DNA from: Bacteroidota bacterium
Lineage (GTDB): Bacteria; Bacteroidota; Bacteroidia; Chitinophagales; Chitinophagaceae
Direction of reading: 5' to 3'
Assembly (NCBI GenBank): GCA_023415275.1
Contig: JAEZLJ010000134.1
Span: forward strand, 1-7,643
DNA: 7,643 nucleotides
The position numbers and the translations under genes were made by a program. Positions 6,053-7,643 of the stretch are shown here, in pieces; positions within the stretch are counted from its first letter, which is position 1; every line of letters begins with the position of its first letter. The notes beneath the pieces are model-generated. The model was not told the DNA's origin. It did no database searches and worked only from the letters and a program-made list of their open reading frames with translations.

Positions 6053-7282
6053 ATGTCTACGACCGATAAACATATTACACTTTCCGAAGGGAGTATTGAA
6101 ACAAAGACCACCAAGTTGAACCTTGGGCCTACCCACCCTGCTACCCACGGTGTGTTTCAAAACATCCTGGAACTGGATGGCGAAAGGATTGTATCTGCTG
6201 AGCAAACCATCGGGTACATTCACAGGGCCTTTGAAAAGATTGCCGAACGCCGTCCCTTATACCAGATCACTCCTCTTACCGACAGGTTAAATTATTGTTC
6301 TGCTCCTATCAATAATATGGGCTGGCATATGACCTGCGAGAAATTACTGGGCATCCAACTGCCTAAGAGGGTGGATTATTTAAGGGTGATCATTATGGAA
6401 CTGGCCCGAATTGCCGACCACCTGATCTGTAATTCTATTGTGGGTGTGGATACAGGTGCTTATACAGGGTTCCTTTATGTGATGCAATACCGCGAGCTGA
6501 TATATGAGATCTGGGAAGAGGTTTGCGGGTCCCGTTTGACAACCAATATTGGACGTATAGGAGGCTTTGAGCGTGACTTTAATGACATTGCCTTCACCAA
6601 ACTGGAGAAATTCCTGAGGGAGTACCCTGATGTGCTGACAGAGTTTGAAAACCTCTTTGCCCGCAACCGCATCTTCATGGAGCGCACTATTGGTGCGGGT
6701 CCCATCAGTGCAGACAGGGCATTGAATTATGGCTTCACAGGCCCTAACCTGAGAGCTGCCGGTGTTGATTATGATGTGCGTGTGCATACGCCTTACAGCT
6801 CTTACCAGGATTTTGATTTTATCATTCCTACCGGCACTACGGGTGACTGTTATGACCGCTTCCTGGTAAGAAACCAGGAAATGCGTGAATCGTTGAAGAT
6901 CATTGAGCAAGCATATAGAAAGATCCAGGACTTTAAAGGCGAGGAAGCTACCATCTTCCATGCTGATGTTCCGGAATACTACCTGCCAGAGAAAAAGGAT
7001 GTGTACACGAAAATGGAATCGCTTATTTACCATTTCAAGATCATTATGGGAGAGGTGGACATACCGCCGGGCGAAGTGTACAACTGCGTGGAAGGGGCTA
7101 ATGGGGAGTTAGGTTTTTACCTGATCAGTGATGGAGGCAGAACACCATACCGATTGCATTTCCGCAGGCCTTGTTTCATTTATTACCAGGCATTTGAAGA
7201 ACTGACAAAGGGCAGCATGCTGAGTGATGCCATCATTGTGATGTCTTCATTGAACCTGATAGCAGGGGAAATGGATGGTTAA
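6053..7282 (+). CDS. nuoD: NADH-quinone oxidoreductase subunit D
   Basis: NuoD (49-kDa subunit, related to the large subunit of [NiFe] hydrogenases) forms most of the quinone-binding pocket with NuoB. The 409-residue length fits a stand-alone NuoD. Near the N-terminus is L-G-P-T-H-P-A-T-H-G (24-33), and T-D-R-L-N-Y (76-81) follows later. H32 and Y81 have the same 49-residue spacing as the quinone-contacting His38 and Tyr87 of Thermus Nqo4. Other landmarks are I-G-Y-I-H-R-A-F-E-K (53-62), E-L-A-R-I-A-D-H-L (about 115-123), the F-M-E-R-T-I-G-A-G-P region and P-P-G-E-V-Y-N-C-V-E-G-A-N-G-E-L-G near residue 340. The hydrogenase-type NiFe cysteines are absent, as expected for complex I. The protein ends G-E-M-D-G, where better-known homologues end D-R. 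The ATG at 6053 follows an AT-rich leader. Confidence 0.97.
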   Translation: MSTTDKHITLSEGSIETKTTKLNLGPTHPATHGVFQNILELDGERIVSAEQTIGYIHRAFEKIAERRPLYQITPLTDRLNYCSAPINNMGWHMTCEKLLGIQLPKRVDYLRVIIMELARIADHLICNSIVGVDTGAYTGFLYVMQYRELIYEIWEEVCGSRLTTNIGRIGGFERDFNDIAFTKLEKFLREYPDVLTEFENLFARNRIFMERTIGAGPISADRALNYGFTGPNLRAAGVDYDVRVHTPYSSYQDFDFIIPTGTTGDCYDRFLVRNQEMRESLKIIEQAYRKIQDFKGEEATIFHADVPEYYLPEKKDVYTKMESLIYHFKIIMGEVDIPPGEVYNCVEGANGELGFYLISDGGRTPYRLHFRRPCFIYYQAFEELTKGSMLSDAIIVMSSLNLIAGEMDG

Positions 7283-7348
7283 ATTGTCAATCATATCAAT
7301 GCGTGGCGGCAATACCGGTATGCATTACCAATATATTTTGCATTTGAA
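7283..7348 (+). promoter_or_regulatory. nuoD-nuoE spacer with a possible promoter-like element
   Basis: This 66-base spacer holds a 10-bp palindrome ATACCGGTAT (7312-7321) and TATATTTTG (7332-7340), which is one base longer than the Bacteroidota -7 consensus TAnnTTTG. The second lies only 8 bases before the nuoE ATG, which is too close for a normal leader unless the transcript is almost leaderless. Each element could be chance, so an internal promoter is a weak possibility. Confidence 0.15.
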
Positions 7349-7643
7349 ATGAAATTTTCAGAAGAGAAACTAAAAAAGGTTCAGGAGATCATTGAACGTT
7401 ACCCTGAAGGGAAACAAAAAAGTGCGCTGTTGCCTTTACTGCACCTGGCCCAGGAGGAAAATGGTGGCTGGCTGAGCGTGGAAGCCATGGACCATGTGGC
7501 GGACATACTTCAGCTAAAGCCTATCGAGGTATATGAGGTGGCTACTTTTTACAGCATGTATAATTTAAAACCCGTAGGCAATTATCTTTTCGAGGTGTGC
7601 CAGACAGGTCCCTGCATGCTGAAAGGGAGTGATGACATTATCC
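7349..7643 (+). CDS. nuoE: NADH-quinone oxidoreductase subunit E, partial (3' end missing)
   Basis: NuoE (24-kDa subunit) is a thioredoxin-fold protein that binds the [2Fe-2S] cluster N1a in the NADH-oxidising module with NuoF. The first 98 codons are present and the frame is open at the right edge; the family is usually about 155-175 residues. It starts M-K-F-S-E-E-K and has a helical N-terminal domain with A-L-L-P-L-L-H-L-A-Q-E-E-N-G-G-W-L (26-42) and V-Y-E-V-A-T-F-Y-S-M-Y (61-71). The first pair of cluster ligands is C84 and C89 in V-C-Q-T-G-P-C-M (C-x4-C). The second pair should lie beyond the window. The ATG at 7349 lies 66 bases after the nuoD stop. Its presence predicts nuoF and nuoG further right, so this is probably an NADH-dependent complex I. 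Confidence 0.95.
   Translation, partial: MKFSEEKLKKVQEIIERYPEGKQKSALLPLLHLAQEENGGWLSVEAMDHVADILQLKPIEVYEVATFYSMYNLKPVGNYLFEVCQTGPCMLKGSDDII

Noticed and set aside
6380..7033. Minus-strand open frame of 217 codons inside nuoD
   Set aside because: Antisense to highly conserved nuoD sequence; length is a by-product of nuoD codon use.
5408..7282. Possible broken nuoCD fusion
   Set aside because: Both proteins have complete family-typical starts and ends with their own ATG codons and a 69-base spacer; separate nuoC and nuoD are the normal state in many bacteria.
7312..7321. Palindrome ATACCGGTAT before nuoE
   Set aside because: Same chance argument; symmetry stops at 10 bp and no repeat of the motif was seen upstream of the other nuo genes.

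Overview
The window looks like chromosomal DNA from a member of the Bacteroidota, most likely the Chitinophagaceae or a close relative. The reasons are a proline-rich TonB with the N-terminal D-I-L-F-D-N-R-N-K-x-Y-G-A-Y motif of that phylum, a PstS-like lipoprotein beside it, A-rich leaders instead of clear Shine-Dalgarno sequences, a TAnnTTTG promoter element, and complex I proteins whose wording (for example H-R-A-F-E-K and P-L-T-D-R-L-N-Y-C in NuoD) matches my memory of that phylum. The genus cannot be fixed from sequence reading alone.

Layout. Positions 1-322 hold an unrecognised minus-strand reading frame that runs off the left edge. The first block of confident genes, all on the plus strand, is a cell-envelope cluster: a TonB-family energy transducer (401-1198), a 79-residue two-helix membrane protein (1231-1470), a PstS-like phosphate-binding-type lipoprotein that overlaps it by ATGA (1467-2387), and a secreted TPR protein (2449-4176). 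A strong intrinsic terminator at 4199-4220 closes this block.

A second plus-strand block follows, with a candidate promoter element at 4271-4278. It is the start of a complex I (NADH:quinone oxidoreductase) operon: nuoA (4299-4709), nuoB (4776-5360), nuoC (5408-5983), nuoD (6053-7282) and the first 98 codons of nuoE (7349 to the right edge). NuoC and NuoD are separate proteins. NuoE implies that an NADH-oxidising module follows beyond the window.

How the genes may work together. NuoA is a membrane-arm subunit. NuoB, C and D form the quinone-reducing arm with cluster N2 and the quinone pocket. NuoE carries a [2Fe-2S] cluster of the NADH module. Complex I builds a proton gradient, and TonB systems spend such a gradient on outer-membrane uptake, but the two blocks appear to be transcribed separately and any functional link is inference. 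No exbB/exbD lies in the 400 bases before tonB, and no pstCAB follows the PstS-like gene. No tRNA, rRNA, CRISPR or mobile element was seen. This is mostly a housekeeping region; the less ordinary points are the TonB/PstS-like/TPR module and a few departures from family consensus in the Nuo proteins.
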